A DNA stretch of 64,000 nucleotides. It comes from Corallium rubrum (lineage: Eukaryota; Cnidaria; Anthozoa; Scleralcyonacea; Coralliidae). A program made the translations under genes and the position numbers. The stretch lies in the NCBI GenBank assembly GCA_964035015.1, contig OZ035998.1, forward strand, positions 23,963,479 to 24,027,478, given 5' to 3'. The notes beneath the pieces are model-generated. The model had not been told where the DNA came from. It searched no databases and saw nothing but the letters and a program-made list of their open reading frames with translations. Of the stretch, positions 35,770-46,965 are shown one piece after another (the stretch's first letter is position 1; each line of letters opens with the position of its first letter).

Positions 35770-36548
35770 AGACTCGTCCCCAGTCGTTATATGATACGCT
35801 GCTAGGCTAAACGCGCAAGGGGATCTGGGAAGGGGAGAGACAAAATAACGACTGGCAGATTACACATTCAAAATGGCAATGCAAAAATTCTAGATGCCGA
35901 AGAAAGACCATTTCATCGAACTTTATTGTGCATTTTTGGCTAACAAACTCTCTTGTCCTCAAGAAAATGTAAGTGGAACCTGACAGAAACATTTCACTTG
36001 ACTCTGAAGATGACCGCCGCTGAGGCCGGCGAAACATCACTTACTATTAAAACATCAACAACAGTCTTTCTCAAGACTACACTAACCTAGACGTACAATT
36101 TGCACAAACAACATGTACTAATCCTTCGTTTAAACCATTTATCCTGTCATTCCGAAGAGGGCCTATTATTCAAATTCACCATCTAAGCTCGTGTTGCAGT
36201 GAGCATTCAAATCTTCATCATACTCTGCCATATATTGATTTCAGCTGGCAAATAAGATCTAGAGACGGTCGAAATATGACCAAGGAAAACGTAATTTGAA
36301 AGGCCTACATTATAGAAATATCGATTTGTCTCTAATAAAGGGAGAAAATCCGGTTACGAAGCAAACAATGGCAGGTTGCAAGATATGCATATAATTTGCA
36401 AGAAATTTCTAGTAACCTGCCAGTCGCTTCTCATTTTTTCTCCCCCTTATCGTGAAACCCCGCGCGCCCACACTTTTATGCTAGTGAGTCCCTTGTGATC
36501 CCACGTTTGATCCTAGCTTAACCTAAAGAAGCGACTGGGGACGAGTCT
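35770..36548. mobile_element. 779-bp MITE with 11-bp target duplication
   Basis: Termini AGACTCGTCCCCAGTCG / CGACTGGGGACGAGTCT are perfect 17-bp inverted repeats, flanked on both sides by GGGCCATCTCC (35759-35769 and 36549-36559). Target duplications of 8-11 bp are typical of Mutator-like elements. The interior holds a hairpin with GAAGATGACC...GGCGAAAC (36006-36034), reminiscent of Penelope terminal repeats. Confidence 0.82.
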
Positions 36549-36559
36549 GGGCCATCTCC

Positions 36560-37525
36560 TCATCCTTAAAATACTGTATATTCAGAATCAAAATGGAATG
36601 GTCAAACAACGCGCGACTTAGTACAACGAAGAATCATTGTGTAGTACAATACTTCAAATTTGCTACTCAAGGTACACAAATGGACTAGCGATGCTGTGTA
36701 ACTCGCTACATAACCGTAAAGATCAAGGTATTCTTCATTTTCTTCTAATAAACTATGATTTGCGACGTTAGCATATGGCTAGACTAGCCCTAGAGTTCCT
36801 GTTCAGTTTGGAAAGGTTAAATTTACGTTGTTTTGCTTTATACGTAGACGTTGATTTGTTTCTGTTCTTTCAAGTGATATACGTTTCCCAAAAACTCCTT
36901 TCTCAAGTCCTTTAATATTTATCTGTTTATAGTTCAAATCTTTTTGTCAAGGACTATATTGTCCCCAGTGCCACATATATATAAATATTCAGATCACAGA
37001 AGTTCGTTCGCATATCACATTTGTCCACGCGTGTAAAATGACTCATGCGTGTCGAGATTAGCACCCTCACCGGGCTCCGGGCCTTCGGCCGTACGCCCAG
37101 GCTCGGGGAAAACAAAGGATGTGCACGGTGTAAGGTACGGTTCAACATAAAATCCCAGCTAATTATAGGCGCTTTGAATTTTGCCGAGTTTCCAAACCAT
37201 ATCTCGATTGACTATGGTCACGACGACGACCCAAGTACAATAGTATTTTTCAACCAAAACAAAGCGTTGAATAATTTGCAGTCCCAAGAGTAATACCAAC
37301 ACCGTCCTCGTTGCACATTGAAATGTCAACTGAAGCGTTTTCACGTTTTCAAGACTACGTTGTGGCAAGGAACTAACCTGAGTATCAGGCATTATTCTCG
37401 TCCTACTAAATAGTGTACACATTGCATGTATACAGTATTTAGTATAAATACAGTATTTCGAAACATCAGTATTTCGTTCCTCGAAATTCACGGCAGTTTC
37501 CTGCTTTTTCATTTTGCTATGTTTA
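36560..37525. other. No gene recognised; one GC-rich motif
   Basis: Carries the second copy of the CCGGGCTCCGGGCCTTCGG motif at 37068-37107. Reading frames at 37045-37512 lack recognisable similarity. Confidence 0.4.
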
Positions 37526-37526
37526 A

Positions 37527-37529
<3 letters not shown>

Positions 37530-37569
<40 letters not shown>
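37530..37569. repeat. (AT)n microsatellite
   Basis: About 20 AT units. Confidence 0.95.
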
Positions 37570-37570
<1 letters not shown>

Positions 37571-37779
37571 CGGCAAATCACGTCAAACGGAAGCTTTCAG
37601 TCTCAACATACAACTTGTCCTAACTTCTAACGGCTAACTGCTGATTTCGAACTGCAGGCCTCGAAGGCCTCTAATATAAATGTATACCGTCTCGAGCAGT
37701 AATTAGTAGGACCCTTCAGAAATATATATTTTTTACTTTTAAAACGTTTTGTCCACGTTACACGTATATCAATTACCCT

Positions 37780-38345
37780 GTAAGGAATCATTCTGAGAGG
37801 GGACAAATTTCCTAGGAAATATGTCCCTGGAGGGACATATTTGGGGGGGGGGGGGGGGACAAATTTACTGGGACAACGCGACGTCTTCAGTTCAGAGCTA
37901 CATGCCTACAGCAATAATGGACTAGTAATTATCTTGTAGTTCAGAGCTACAATAAGTCTCTTATCGTGAAAATGTCCCGGGCTGCTCAGCAACACTGAAC
38001 GTAAACTGATATTTTGTTTATACAAACTCGAAATCATGTTCTACTGATATTCCTATTTGGTCAGACAAATAATTCAGTACGCTTTTTCAGTCTTGGTTCC
38101 ACATATTAACAATGATCAACCATGCATATGTAAAGTGACAAAATTTGCCTTTTATTTACATAAATATCGAAAACAATATTAACGAAGTTGCGATAAATAC
38201 AAGTCAGTTGTCGCTACAATTAGCAGAAGGACCTATAAATGCCGCCATTTTGAACCTGAAAATGGTCACACATTTTTGGGCAGCACCCGCACGCCAGTTA
38301 TATACAGGTCAGTGGCAGGATCAGAGCATCGAAAGCAGTGTTGCC
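37780..38345. mobile_element. Composite repeat, second copy of the 33.2-34.1 kb family
   Basis: Shares GTCCCGGGCTGCTCAGCAAC and AATCATGTTCTACTG with 33.8-34.1 kb in direct orientation. CCGCCATTTTGAACCTG matches 33.4 kb in inverted orientation. Contains a 15-G run near 37843. Confidence 0.6.
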
Positions 38346-38472
38346 GTATTTATAGAAGCAAAAAAAGGTTGAAAGAAACAACGTATTATAACCATAAATA
38401 AAGCAAAAAAGGCATGTGTAAGGGCCTGAGCGTCAACTCAAAGAACACTGAAGTTCAACAAAAGCTTAAGCT

Positions 38473-38652
38473 ACATTCTAAAAATAGATATGTTAAATAA
38501 CACACCAAGGTGTGTAAATCAACACGCCTTTTCAAAAAACACACCTTGAAACGTGTTAAATTTTGGACAAGCCAAAAAGACGCCTTAAGGTGTGTTACAC
38601 AACACACCCTAAGGTGTGTTAAATTTTGGACAAAAAAATTTTTTTAGAGTGT
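38473..38652. mobile_element. 180-bp MITE rich in ACACCTTAAGGTGTGT
   Basis: Termini CATTCTAAAAATA and TTTTTTAGAGTGTA are imperfect inverted repeats. The interior has repeated AAGGTGTGTTA palindromic units and a duplicated TTAAATTTTGGACAA. Confidence 0.7.
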
Positions 38653-38749
38653 ACGAGTTAACTAACTCGTAGAAAAACACTGCAGTGATTTGTGCTCATG
38701 AAAACATAGTGAAAAGTTGTGAGCAGTTCAAGTTTTAAAAGCGACTGAA

Positions 38750-39115
38750 CTGAACAAAATTGTGTATAAATACCTTGGTATTCTTGCCTGATGAACTCAC
38801 TTGGTAAAAGGAAGTACTCACGTTTAAACAAACAAAATAAATCATTTTCAAGAACAGGAGTTGGAATTTGGAATAGCATTCCTATCAATTTGTGTAAATT
38901 CTCAAGAAACAAATTCAAGAAAACATTACATGAAACATTATTTTCTATACTTACTGAGGAGGAGGATTATATTGATGTTCCAACAATATCATAATGAGAA
39001 AATTGCAAAACATTAAAATTGAAATAAATTAACAAAGTCTGGGAAACCTCAGTATTATATGTTTGCATTTTCCGGTGTTTATTTATTTAGTTTTTCTATA
39101 TTTTTTTCTAGTATT
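38750..39115 (+). pseudogene. 5'-truncated LINE tail
   Basis: An open stretch 38791-38994 reads SFSRTGVGIWNSIPINLCKF and RNKFKKTLHETL, the short C-terminal signature after the RT of CR1/L2-type LINEs (xGxxIWNSIP...xFKKxL). The rest of the element is absent, as expected for 5' truncation. Followed by AT-rich 3' sequence. Confidence 0.6.
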
Positions 39116-39479
39116 GTAGTTTTAATGTACTTTATAACATGCAAATATGGTACGGGAATGTATATTATACTATACGGTATATGTTCGTATATTATACATA
39201 AAGAAGAGCAATAATTCAACAAGTCTACCCAATCACAAGTTGTTGTGCGCGAGTTTTAATATCACATTTGTTAAAACTATGGGTATTAATAGTCACGCTC
39301 GTTGGCTGACAGTGAAACATAATCCTTTTACGAATGTGTCTCGGAAACCTGTGTTTGGCGGCCGTTTTCTACTCCACATCTCCTACTTATCATTTTTTCT
39401 AATTAGTTTGTCTGGTGATGTTCAAACTAATCCCGGTCCTTGCGGTTCTCTTTAACGTTTTTTGTCAAAATGTCCGAAG

Positions 39480-39705
39480 CTTAAAAGCAAACTATCGTTC
39501 ACAGCTAACAGGACACCTCCTCCCCTTTTACCATTTCTTCGGTCACGTCGAAAAAGCTTGTATCCGACAGGCAAGATTTCATCATCACTAATGTTGTTGG
39601 ATAGCCAGGTCTCTACTAAAGCAATGACGTCTAAACTGTTGCTATAAACAATATCTTGTAAACAGGAAAGTTTGTTCAGGGCGCAATTCGTTGAAGGGTC
39701 ATGGT
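39480..39705 (-). pseudogene. Inverted endonuclease segment of the LINE
   Basis: On the minus strand this reads LNKLSCLQDIVYSNSLDVIA, LVETWLSNNISDDEILP and GKRGGGVLLAVND, the conserved LVETWL and GGGV blocks of apurinic-like endonucleases. They belong between the plus-strand parts on either side. The orientation is opposite to both flanks. Confidence 0.88.
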
Positions 39706-41664
39706 TCAATCAGATGTGAACCTACCGATTTTTCTTCTGACACATTAGAACTTGCCTCTGTCGTGATTAATCCGTCTTCTAATAAAGTTCTTGTCGCTGT
39801 TTGTTATCGCCCACCTGATTCTTCTAGTGAATTCCTACATGAACTGAATCGTTTCCTAAAATTTGTTTCTGACTCTCAATTTAAGGATGTTGTATTGTTT
39901 GGTGACTTCAATTATCCTAATATCCAATGGACTAACGGATCTGGTTTCTCCACTTTGACATCTGAAATTGGTTTTATTGACATTATTACTGACTTTAGTT
40001 ACTTTCAACTTATCAATTCACCTACTCGTGGCAAAAATCTTATTGACTTAGTTCTCACTACGAACGATCATTTGACGGACAACTTTGAAGTTACTAATGA
40101 CGACTCCATCTCTTTACACTCGGATCATAAAGCTATAACTTTTGACTTAAATATTCACCAACAGCCTAAACAATCAACCCAGCGCATCGTTTATAACTAT
40201 TCAAAAGGTGACTTCAGTGGTCTTATTAATTATCTTCAAAACACTCCCTTACTGGATATAGTTCTCGGTGAGCGTGACAACGTGAATCTTGCCTGGTTAA
40301 AGTGGAAAGCTGCCTTCCTCGCTGCTGTCGACTCTTTTATACCTAAAACCAAACTAAAGCGTCCCTATACACCTCCTTATATTTCAAAGGACCTACTTCA
40401 TGCCATAAAAATGAAAGAGTCCCTCAGAAGAAAAGCAAAGGCTAAGAACTCGCCTCAACTATGGGAAAAGTTCCGCAAAACCCGACAGCATGTGAAGTGT
40501 TGGATTAACGCTAGAAAAAGAGAATATTTGTCTAGTCTATCTGAATCCGTATACGTTAATTCTAAACCTTTCTGGAGATTTTTTAAGTCTAAATCGTCAA
40601 AATCCTCATTACCTGATGTGATGAAATTAGGAGGTCATAAACTCTCTTCTTCAAAAGAAAAGGCTGATGCTTTTAACAACTTTTTTGCGTCAGTCTATAA
40701 TCCTGACTCAGGTTCTTCTTTATCTTCTCCTTCAAAGTCTACTCTCAATTCTCTTGACTCAATAATTGTTTCTGAATCCTTAGTACAGTCTCTATTATCT
40801 AATTTGTCACATTCTAAAGCTACTGGCCCAGATGGAATACCTGCTTATCTCTTAAAACGATGCTCTGAGGTTATCGCTCCCTCCCTGGCTGCTCTCTTCG
40901 AGTTATCTATCCAGCAGGGTGTAGTTCCCTCAGAATGGAAACATGCTAATGTAGTTCCAGTCCCTAAGAAAAGTGACGTTCATGAAGTTACTAATTACAG
41001 ACCAATTTCTTTACTATCCCAAGTCTCTAAAGTTCTTGAACGTTTGATTTTCAGTCAAGTTTCTTTTTTCATTAAGAACTCTTTATATGATCTCCAGCAT
41101 GGTTTTCGCTGTAATAGGTCATGTGTTACTCAACTTCTTAATATATTTCACGACATTGGTAGTGCCCTTGATGCTGGTAAAGAAATTGACCTCATCTATC
41201 TTGATTTTGCTAAAGCTTTCGACTCTGTCTCTCATAGTAAACTCCTATCCAAGCTGAAAACTTACGGAATTTCCGGTCCTCTTTTTAAATGGTTTGCCGA
41301 TTACCTTCATGATCGGAAACAGCGTGTTGTTGTTGAAGGAGTTTCTTCGTCGTTCGTTAGTGTTAAGTCTGGTGTGCCGCAAGGTAGTGTGATAGGTCCT
41401 CTTCTTTTTATTCTCTATGTTAATGACCTTCCGGAGGTAACCAGCAACAGTACTGTTGCTCTTTTTGCTGACGACAGCAAGTGCTTCCGCTCAATTGAGT
41501 CACCAGCAGATAGAGATCTCCTCCAGCTTGATCTCGATGCTATGAGCAACTGGTCACAGTCCTGGCAAATGAAATTAAATGTGTCTAAAACTCTCTTACT
41601 AAGGTCAGGATATCCCGAAAACGTACTCAATCTAGTCATTCCTATCACCTCAACAACGAATTAG
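39706..41664 (+). pseudogene. LINE endonuclease C-half plus reverse transcriptase
   Basis: About 650 open codons. The endonuclease part has VCYRPPDSS, FGDFNYPNIQW and SDHKAITFDL. The RT part has KATGPDGIP, NYRPISLLS, YLDFAKAFDSVSH, GVPQGSVIGPLLFILYVND and the catalytic FADD box. The frame is lost near 41600, just after LNVSKT, by a small indel. Before the break the protein is well preserved. Confidence 0.93.
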
Positions 41665-42371
41665 TTAAAAGTGTAACAAATCAAACCGACTTGGGTGTGG
41701 TCATCAGCAATGACCTTAAGTGGTCCCCCCATATTTCTAAATGTGTTGCTAAAGCTAATCGTATGCTTGGGTTTCTCCGCAGGAACTGTACTCAAATGTC
41801 AAATGTCCGTTGCCGTCGTCTACTCTATTTAGCGCTCGTCCGTTCTCACTTGTCTTACGGTAGCGAAATCTGGGCTCCTCAGGACAAGTCACGTGACCTT
41901 TCACTTCTTGAGGGTGTTCAGAGACGAGCCACGAAATTCATACTCCAAGATTATGAATCGTCTTACACTGACCGTCTCAAAAAGCTTAACTTATTACCTA
42001 TATCATATTGGCTTGAAATTAAGGATCTTCTCTTCTTCTTTAAGTGTAAACAAGGTCTCTACGATCTAGATATCTCCCGTTTTGTTACTTTTTCTTCTAT
42101 CCGCTCGTCTCGCACTCGTTCAAGTCAAAATAACTTGCTTCAAGCCAATCCTTGTAAGACTTCTCTTTTAGAAATTCTTTTTTCAACAGAATTGTCTTTC
42201 TCTGGAACAATCTCTCTCCGATAGTTCGCGATAGTACTTTTGTTTCCATTTTTAAACATGAACTTTATATTCACTACTCTTCTAAGTTAGACTCCAATTT
42301 CGATGTTAATAGACTGCGCACCTGGAAAAGTTTCTGTTCTAGGTGTCGTTCTTTCAATCCAAGTTGTTGAT
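41665..42371 (+). pseudogene. LINE C-terminal region, frameshifted
   Basis: Continues in another frame from about 41605 (SSHSYHLNNELVKSV), then DLGVVISNDLKWSPHI, RRLLYLALVRSHLSYGSEIW and LEGVQRRATKFI, which follow the RT in CR1/L2 elements. A second frameshift near 42165 leads to FKHELYIHYS and a Cys-containing end near 42370. Confidence 0.88.
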
Positions 42372-42609
42372 CTTAAATCTTTATGTAATTTGTGTATTAG
42401 TTGGGGGTTTTTGTTGGGTTTTTTTTTATCGTGTGTTTACTTAACGTTTATTATGTAATTTTTTTGTTGGGTTGGTCTTCACATGGGACTCGTGTCCTGT
42501 TGATCATTCCTTCAATCATGTTCAATTTTATTGCATTCTTTATCTACTGTATATTTGCATTGTTGCATGGTTGAAAAGTTAATAAATAAACATATATAAA
42601 TATTGATCA

Positions 42610-42611
42610 GG

Positions 42612-42672
<61 letters not shown>
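42610..42672. repeat. (AT)n microsatellite between two LINEs
   Basis: About 31 AT units at the junction of the plus-strand LINE tail and the minus-strand LINE fragment. Confidence 0.96.
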
Positions 42673-42674
<2 letters not shown>

Positions 42675-42677
<3 letters not shown>

Positions 42678-43418
42678 CAAATACTCAATCATCTGGTCAT
42701 CATAAGATGGAGGATGGTAAAGTACTCCAATAATTAAACACGGAAAACCGCGGGGGAGGCGATGTGGACGCAGTTTACACCACAGCACTTCAATATGATT
42801 CATACTATCTTCATGCTCGCGTAACCTCGAAAAGTTGATAGTATCTCTTATATAGAGAGCGACTCCACCGTGTTGGGCGTGTATTCTGTCTTTCCGTACA
42901 AGAGTGTAATTTTCGACATTTATAACGCTGTCATCTATCAGGTCTTTGAGCCAGGTTTCGGTAATGCAGAAAATATCAACACTGTTTTGATGCAAAAATA
43001 AGCGGACTTCGTCTATTTTTGGTGCGAGTGACATAACATTAGCTAAAGATAGTGTAGGTACAAAGTAGGTCGGCTCGGTTACAGGTCTTAACAATGGATT
43101 GTTTGCTAACTGGCTTGGAGACAAATTATTTTGGATCTCATTTCTCCTTCGATGAGTAGAGACAGTAGTTACATCGCTGGTGGACGATCGTTCCGTTTGT
43201 TTACCCTTGATGGAAATCAGGTTGTAATGGTTGATCCCTTGGGAAGAGCACGGTAAAAGAGACCTTCGTGTATTATTCAGAACAGGTATTTTTTGACTAT
43301 TCAAATTAGTGGCATTAGAAGTACAATTAGAATGTGCTCTCATTGAGGCAGTCAATGGAACGTGAATAAAATTTTCATGGCATGAGGTAGTTTTAACAGG
43401 TTTCACATTAGATCTCAA
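42675..43418 (-). pseudogene. Second LINE: 5' part with endonuclease only
   Basis: About 248 codons. After a low-similarity N-terminus come LANVMSLAPKIDEVRLFL, VDIFCITETWLKD, HGGVALYIRD and GVLYHPPSYDD, the first half of a LINE endonuclease, cut off at the AT repeat. No RT follows. Family differs from the plus-strand LINE. Confidence 0.85.
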
Positions 43419-43423
43419 AGCAT

Positions 43424-43635
43424 TTAAGATCTCGTCACTCGACTGACGTGTTTGAGGTATCTTCGCCAGTCCGCTGCTCGTGTCGAGTACGTTCGAAAAG
43501 ATGTGCGACTCGCGAACCTCCCCCGAAAATAAGGCTCATCTATTTGATGCTGCTTTGTGGTAGATTCAGATGATTGATTCTTTGTTTTCTTTTGTTGAGA
43601 GTATAGGCGAGTGGATTTATCTGATCTTTTAGATC

Positions 43636-43716
<81 letters not shown>

Positions 43717-43777
43717 AAAAACAAACAAAAAACAAAACTATCGATATAGAGCAAAATGTCCACAAGGTCTCAAACAT
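43424..43777 (-). other. Open frame upstream of the second LINE, with codon repeat
   Basis: A His-coding (ATG/CAT)n run is followed by a Ser/Lys-rich stretch and FRTYSTRAADWRRYLKHV. It may be the upstream part of the LINE, separated from the 42.6-43.4 kb frame by a stop, but I do not recognise it. Confidence 0.3.
43634..43713. repeat. (GAT)n trinucleotide array
   Basis: About 26 GAT units. Open in all frames, giving artefact poly-Met, poly-His and poly-Ile. Confidence 0.97.
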
Positions 43778-44202
43778 AAATCCAAAATATTCCCGATAAA
43801 AAAGCTACTTTTCTTTTCAGAGATTTAGATCGTTTCATGCCCACTGCCACTGAGTAGCTTTTTGACGGCCATGAACGATGCTGAACATTATCCAGATGGT
43901 GAGATGACTGACTACGGAAGTTGCAAATACTTTTCACTGTTTTCGATATTCAGAGTTGACCCTTTTACGTATGCTTTTCTTTTTAATTCGACAAAGCAAA
44001 GCCAGAACATCTTTCGGTATGTCAGCTTCTCCATTTCGCTTGTTCAATGTAAACGTTATCAAAGTATAGAAACGAGATGTGATTTGTTATTGTGTTGCCG
44101 AAGTGCTAGTAGAAGAAATGTGATTGGTAGTTGACGAATTTCGAGAGAATTTTTATGTTTTTCTTGGCTAAATATACAGTGTTTTGTAGTCAGTTATTTT
44201 AT

Positions 44203-44368
44203 AAAAGAAATACCAAATGATTTTCCGCGCAGGATACTCTGATCCAAACACTTGGGAAGTTGCTCGCCTAGCGGCTCGTGTTTTGGTTACGCTTTTCTCA
44301 AATCTCGCAACATCCAGAGCGTGTTTGGATCAGAGTATCCTGCACGGAAAATCATTTGGTATTTCTTT
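44203..44368. mobile_element. Hairpin element with CTCG tip (copy 9)
   Basis: Palindrome AAAGAAATACCAAATGATTT ... mirrored at 44368. CTCG at 44263 faces CTCG at 44275 around CC-TAG-CGG. The left flank (43900-44140) matches inverted sequence right of copy 5, including GTGATTGGTAGTTGACGAAT. Confidence 0.75.
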
Positions 44369-44369
44369 G

Positions 44370-45092
44370 ATAATGGCTGCACATGCAACATATGGGTGCA
44401 AAGGGGTTACGATAAATAAAAAATCGATTTTTCTTTTGGGATATTAACTTCTTACCAAAAATCTCTGAAGTGTATTAACTATTTTGCACGCAAGTCTGAA
44501 ATAACAAAACAGTATCATTCTTCCATACATGACCTTTTCTGTTTATGTTAGCTTTAATCTATTTTTTTGAAAGATTTACCATTTCTAAAAGTTGATCTAG
44601 GTCGTACAAATTGGAGAAGAGGGTAACCACAATATGACGACCAACACTGAATGAAATGTCACCCAGAAGCAGAACCTATTTGCATATTAGGTTATATAAC
44701 TATTTTTTTATTTTTTAACTATTTCTTTAAAAAATATTTCAAATGAAGGAAATAGAGTTCAAATGTGGCATAACTGTATGCTGGTAAGTAAAGTTATCTG
44801 ACTTTCTCAAACGGGAATACGATTTAACTCAATATTACACTAATCTACAAAAATCCATTAAAGCACAAAAAACACGGGTTATACTAGCTGTCTTCGGTTC
44901 TTCTTTTGCACTTTGCTTCTACAATGATCCATTAGCGCCTAGAATTAAAAATAAACTAATTATTATTCTATATTATCCAAACGGCCTCCTTCATAACTAT
45001 TTGGTTCTCCAAATATCACAAAGATCTTTGTCAACCCGCCGTCAAGGTTTAAGTATTTTTCTCCTCCGCCTACAGGTTCCTTGATTACCGCC
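44370..45092. other. No gene recognised
   Basis: AT-rich spacer before the left copy of the segmental duplication. Confidence 0.4.
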
Positions 45093-46965
45093 TTAGTTTA
45101 CTTGAAAGCTGTAATATTTCGCTTACTATAGCTCAGAGCTTTACCGAATTTACGAAATGGTAATATGAATATGTTCTTGCTGGTCGTGTAAATAAATATG
45201 TGCGAAAAGTTTTAAAAACGCTAGCAGTGTCGGCGAAATGTATCTAGTGGATAATAAATTTTACGGGGATGTCTGGCTAGCAACCTGGCGCTTTTAACTT
45301 TATTTCATGTACATGTATTCATATTGCGATTCACAGTTACAACATCATCTTATTGATTCTTTTTACGCAAAATTTTTACTAAACTATAAGCAATAGTCTT
45401 CGAAATATTTTAAATAGCGGTAGTTAAAACGGTCAGCTCAACTGCTCAAGGAAAGAGGTCATGATTTGGGATTGAATGGGACGGAATGGAATGTGGCGCT
45501 CGTTTGAGCAGACATGGTAAAGGTGGAGGGGGGGCCGAAGACTGGACACGACGCGAAGGAGGCTACACGTCGACGGGATTCTGTATCGACCACTACATTG
45601 CCATGGAAATTTTAACCTCTAGATTTATCATAACATGAGACACTTTGAACTGCATTGACAGTTTTGCCACAGCATTAGAGCATTTTGAAACTTGCGTGGA
45701 GTGGGCAAACTCGAGTGGAGTGGGCAAACTCGGGTGGAGTGGGCAAAATTTGGTGGAGTGGACAAACTTGGGTGGAGTGGGCAAACTTGGGAGTGCGCAA
45801 GGGGGGTGTCAAAATGGAGTGGTCAAGGGGTGTGTCATGTTAGCACAGACGGGACAAAGTAGCCTACAGAATAGGCTAAAGGTTTTCACGCTATTTGAGG
45901 CGCAGAACTTCACTTGTGATAGTAACGTCTAGTTTTATCTGTTTTTTCCGTATTTTATTTCAAATGCTTTCAAAAAAGTTAATTTTCTTACCAATGCAAT
46001 ATCCTTTGTGTTTTACTGTAATTTTTTCATCATTCTCGTGTTCACAGTCCGCAAATCGCAGTTTGCATCTATTTGCATAGGTCTTTCCATTCGATCCACA
46101 AACTGGGCGATATTTATCAGGACAAAATGCTGGGCACGGGATACTTGCAGCTATTTAATGCATAAAAACTTATTAAAGATATAAACTGAAAATGAGAAAT
46201 GAGATTAGCATAATACGCACTGATGGCCAAAATTATCTGCCAAAATGAAGACATATTATCAGAGAAATCTATAAATAAAGGCAAATTAATATAAGTGTTT
46301 TAGAATGCTAATAACAAATTATGTTTAACACTAAAATTTATAGGTTAAGACATTTTTTTTGGAAGAGAACGAGGCACTTAAACTGGCTTTATGGTACGCA
46401 GCCACTTTTGTTATGTGTTTGTATGCAAATATAATCACAAAAGATACAGGAATTATTGTTGTTTTGATACACTTGCTTTTATTAGATATACTAGAAATTC
46501 GAGTCAAATTTAAAACTTCTTATAGAACTTCACTGAATTCTAAAAACATGAAAAAGTTGAAAAACTCGCAGATATAGCTGGCTCGTTAATTTTGGTATGA
46601 AATCATTAATTAATCACGAAAGAAAACGGACAGGAGCATTATTGCTGGGATCGTGTATTCAGTGATATTTAGTGGTTATAAACATTTACAGCATAAATTA
46701 AACCTTTGTACTATACCTCTAAATTAATTTCTCTAAAAATAATGATCTATTTAAGAAGTTATACCATAACTCAAAAGTCTGTTTGATCTGATATTGAGAT
46801 ACTTCAAAGCTGGTTAAAAAATGAAAAAAAACAAATACATGTTCATATTGTTTTTTTCATTATGTATCATGTTTATATATTCAGTAAATGCACTTTTTAC
46901 AATATGAGTGGCCGTACGTACAATGTACAGTATATTGAGTTGGTCGACCGCAGTCTATTGCAGCC
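45093..46965. repeat. Segmental duplication, left copy (with Kazal exon)
   Basis: Aligns in direct orientation with 61955-64000 over its whole length, high identity with small indels. Contains a 20-bp minisatellite (45693-45790, unit GTGGAGTGGGCAAACTCGG), one Kazal exon and flanking intron. The right copy runs past the window end, so the true length is unknown. Confidence 0.92.
45992..46150 (-). CDS. Kazal domain exon (copy A) of a multi-Kazal protein
   Basis: 159 nt, phase 1-1, with acceptor TTAAATAG and donor G/GTAAGA. Encodes one Kazal domain: SIPCPAFCPDKYRPVCGSNG, then KTYANRCKLRFADCEHEND, ending GYC. It has the six cysteines and the CGSNGKTYxNxC signature. Kazal domains are secreted or extracellular serine-protease inhibitor folds, also found in agrin/follistatin-type proteins. 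One exon per domain with symmetric phase is typical of multi-Kazal genes. The rest of the gene is outside what I can see. Confidence 0.85.

Larger units (their letters stand above)
39290..42605 (+). mobile_element. CR1/L2-type LINE, near full length but broken
   Basis: Holds, in order, a leader ending GDVQTNPGP (39455), the start of the endonuclease (FCQNVRSLKA), an inverted ~220-bp endonuclease segment, the rest of the endonuclease, the RT, and a C-terminal region ending near 42370. The 3' tail runs to an AT microsatellite. Two frameshifts (about 41600 and 42165) and the inversion inactivate it. Confidence 0.9.

Noticed and set aside
43540..43828. Poly-His, poly-Ile and poly-Met frames
   Set aside because: All come from the (GAT)n array.
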